In this document: in pieces, positions 60,234-61,453 of the stretch
Layout of the letters: the number at the start of each line of letters is the position of its first letter
How positions within the stretch are numbered: the stretch's first letter is position 1
DNA from: Bacillota bacterium
GTDB lineage: Bacteria > Bacillota > Bacilli > Paenibacillales > Paenibacillaceae
NCBI GenBank assembly: GCA_023460795.1
Contig: JAEWPC010000085.1
Coordinates: 1-61,453, forward strand
Length of the DNA stretch: 61,453 nt
Reading direction: 5' to 3'
Notes under the pieces: model-generated
Database searches by the model: none
The model's input: the letters and a program-made list of their open reading frames with translations, nothing else
What the model was told of the DNA's origin: nothing
Translations under genes and position numbers: made by a program

Positions 60234-60944
60234 TCAGCCGATATTCGCGAAGTAATCCTTCAATCCGTTAACGATCGCTTGCGCCGTACGAGTCTGCGTA
60301 TCTTCATCCAGAAGGGCAGCTTCTTCGTTCGCATTCGTCAGATAACCGAGCTCAAGCAGGATGGAGGGAACATCGCTATGCGTCAGCACCGTCCATTCTT
60401 CTTGCTTAACTCCGCGATCATGAAAACCGAGTACGTCGACCAGTTCCTTATGAACGAATTCCGAGAGTTTGATGTCGTCTTCTTCGTAGTAATACGTTTC
60501 GGTACCGGATACGTCGGGATCCGTAAACGTGTTCCCATGAATGGACACGAAAGCATCCGCGCCGATTTCGTTGGCGATTCTCGGACGATCTTCGAGCGTA
60601 ACGAAAGTATCGTCTTCCCGCGTCATATAGACTTCGAAGGATGGATCGCTCTCGAGAATGTTCGCTACTTTGGTCGCGATATCAAGAGTAACCGACTTCT
60701 CCTGGTTGCCGTTCGCGCCTTCGGCACCCGGATCTTTACCTCCGTGTCCCGCATCGATGACGATCTTGCGGACGCTATTCTCTACAATCGTGGAGGTATT
60801 ACCGGTATTCGCGGATGCCTCTGACGATATCGTGCCGACACCGTCCTTCGCTGAACGGGACTGCGCGTTGTTGGATATGAACCACAGACTGAACAGCAAG
60901 ATGATCGCCAAGACAACGACGATATGCCTATAGGATTTGGACAT
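60234..60944 (-). CDS. N-acetylmuramoyl-L-alanine amidase (Amidase_3)
   Basis: A 236-residue protein with an N-terminal signal-anchor helix (HIVVVLAIILLFSLWFIS) and a C-terminal Amidase_3 domain cleaving the bond between muramic acid and the peptide. Zinc-binding residues: His in VIDAGHGGKDPGA, Glu in the NQEKS segment and His in FVSIHGN; catalytic Glu in LLELGYLTN. Length is similar to CwlD, but the segments are closer to general autolysin amidases. The ATG at 60944 follows AAGGAG; the frame is open to 60986 without a site. Confidence 0.9.
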   Translation of the reverse strand: MSKSYRHIVVVLAIILLFSLWFISNNAQSRSAKDGVGTISSEASANTGNTSTIVENSVRKIVIDAGHGGKDPGAEGANGNQEKSVTLDIATKVANILESDPSFEVYMTREDDTFVTLEDRPRIANEIGADAFVSIHGNTFTDPDVSGTETYYYEEDDIKLSEFVHKELVDVLGFHDRGVKQEEWTVLTHSDVPSILLELGYLTNANEEAALLDEDTQTRTAQAIVNGLKDYFANIG

Positions 60945-61087
60945 TAGCAGCTGCTCCTTCGCGTTATTAGTCTTGTTGTCATTCATCTAGTAAACGAAGC
61001 GAATAGATGAAAAGTTAGATAGAGTTATATAGAAGTTGTAACCATGCGAATAAACCCCGCTTTCCTCTTTGGAATTCCGGGGAATAC

Positions 61088-61117
61088 AAAAAAGAAGCCT
61101 CGACGTACAAGGCTTCT
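61088..61117 (-). terminator. Terminator of the tRNA operon
   Basis: On the minus strand AGAAGCCT and AGGCTTCT pair around a 9-nt loop and are followed by TTTTTG. Confidence 0.85.
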
Positions 61118-61131
61118 CGTCATTTGAATAA

Positions 61132-61205
61132 TGGAGCGGGTGATGGGAATCGAACCCACGCTATTAGCTTGGAAGGCTAAAGTTCTACCATTGAACTACA
61201 CCCGC
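61132..61205 (-). tRNA. tRNA-Gly (anticodon TCC)
   Basis: A 74-nt cloverleaf starting GCGGGTGTAGTTCAATGGTA with anticodon loop CTTCCAA, T-arm GGTTCGATTCC and encoded CCA end. Confidence 0.97.
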
Positions 61206-61229
61206 AAGTCATTCCCACGATAATATAAA

Positions 61230-61306
61230 TGGTCGGGACGACACGATTCGAACATGCGACCCCCTGGTCCCAAACCAGGTGCTCTACCAAGCTGAGCTAC
61301 GTCCCG
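61230..61306 (-). tRNA. tRNA-Pro (anticodon TGG)
   Basis: A 77-nt cloverleaf starting CGGGACGTAGCTCAGCTTGG with anticodon loop TTTGGGA, T-arm TGTTCGAATC and encoded CCA end. Confidence 0.97.
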
Positions 61307-61327
61307 ATGATGATATTGTGGTGAGAA

Positions 61328-61404
61328 TGGCGCGCCCTGAGAGATTCGAACTCCCGGCCTTCAGATTCGTAGTCTGACGCTCTATCCAGCTGAGCTAAGG
61401 GCGC
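61328..61404 (-). tRNA. tRNA-Arg (anticodon ACG)
   Basis: A 77-nt cloverleaf starting GCGCCCTTAGCTCAGCTGG with anticodon loop CTACGAA, T-arm AGTTCGAATC and encoded CCA end. Confidence 0.97.
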
Positions 61405-61407
61405 ATA

Positions 61408-61453
61408 TGGAGCGGAAAACGGGATTCGAACCCGCGACCTTCTCGTTGGCAAC
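61408..61453 (-). tRNA. tRNA-Gly (anticodon GCC), cut by the window end
   Basis: Only the 3' part is present: anticodon loop TTGCCAA, T-arm GGGTTCGAATCCC and acceptor strand ending TTCCGCTCCA. The sequence and anticodon fit tRNA-Gly(GCC). Confidence 0.88.

Noticed and set aside
1..61453. CRISPR arrays, insertion sequences or prophage genes
   Set aside because: No regularly spaced repeats, transposase-like frames, integrase or attachment-site duplications were seen. The only long repeat is between the two paralogous esterase genes.

Overview
The window looks like a chromosomal segment of a spore-forming Gram-positive bacterium of the Paenibacillaceae (Paenibacillus/Cohnella type). It has moderate GC content and strong AGGAGG-type ribosome binding sites. 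It carries the sigW-rsiW-cdaA-cdaR-glmM block, a GerA-type germinant receptor, sporulation-type diadenylate cyclases, SLH surface-layer domains, LplABC/YesMN-type sugar uptake and sensing genes, and a glmS ribozyme. All calls come from reading the sequence; no database search was run.

Left part (1-14 kb): a clan-G glycoside hydrolase divergent from an AraC regulator; a DUF5667 protein; two tandem CdaS-type diadenylate cyclase genes, the second without its catalytic motifs; ypsA; a membrane metallophosphoesterase; a yoaS-yozG-yoaT operon; two small secreted proteins; and a large modular GH9 cellulase.

Middle (14.3-35.4 kb): the most unusual region, 17 genes on the minus strand in two transcription units. 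The upstream unit (35376 to 22672) encodes an ABC sugar importer without its ATPase, an HSL-type hydrolase, two paralogous depolymerase-type esterases with a copper-amine-oxidase-like tail, an MFS transporter, three EstA/FrmB-type esterases (one lacking its nucleophilic serine) and a sucrose phosphorylase. The downstream unit (22550 to 14276) encodes a second binding protein, a YesM/YesN two-component system, a PfkB kinase, a second GH13_18 phosphorylase with a sucrose-phosphate-phosphorylase-like residue, and a ROK fructokinase. None of the hydrolases has an export signal. My inference is a pathway that imports acylated (esterified) sucrose whole, de-esterifies it in the cytoplasm, phosphorolyses the sucrose and phosphorylates the fructose. 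I know of no described bacterial system with this composition.

Right part (35.8-61.5 kb): a giant SLH-anchored surface protein next to a MalT-like LuxR regulator; glmS with its ribozyme; a four-gene germinant receptor operon (D-B-A-C) on the opposite strand between glmS and glmM; then glmM, cdaR, cdaA, rsiW, sigW and an EamA transporter. A near-consensus SigW promoter lies directly before rsiW. The end holds ppc, a DUF1906 hydrolase-like protein, an amidase and a minus-strand tRNA cluster (Gly, Pro, Arg and a cut-off Gly).
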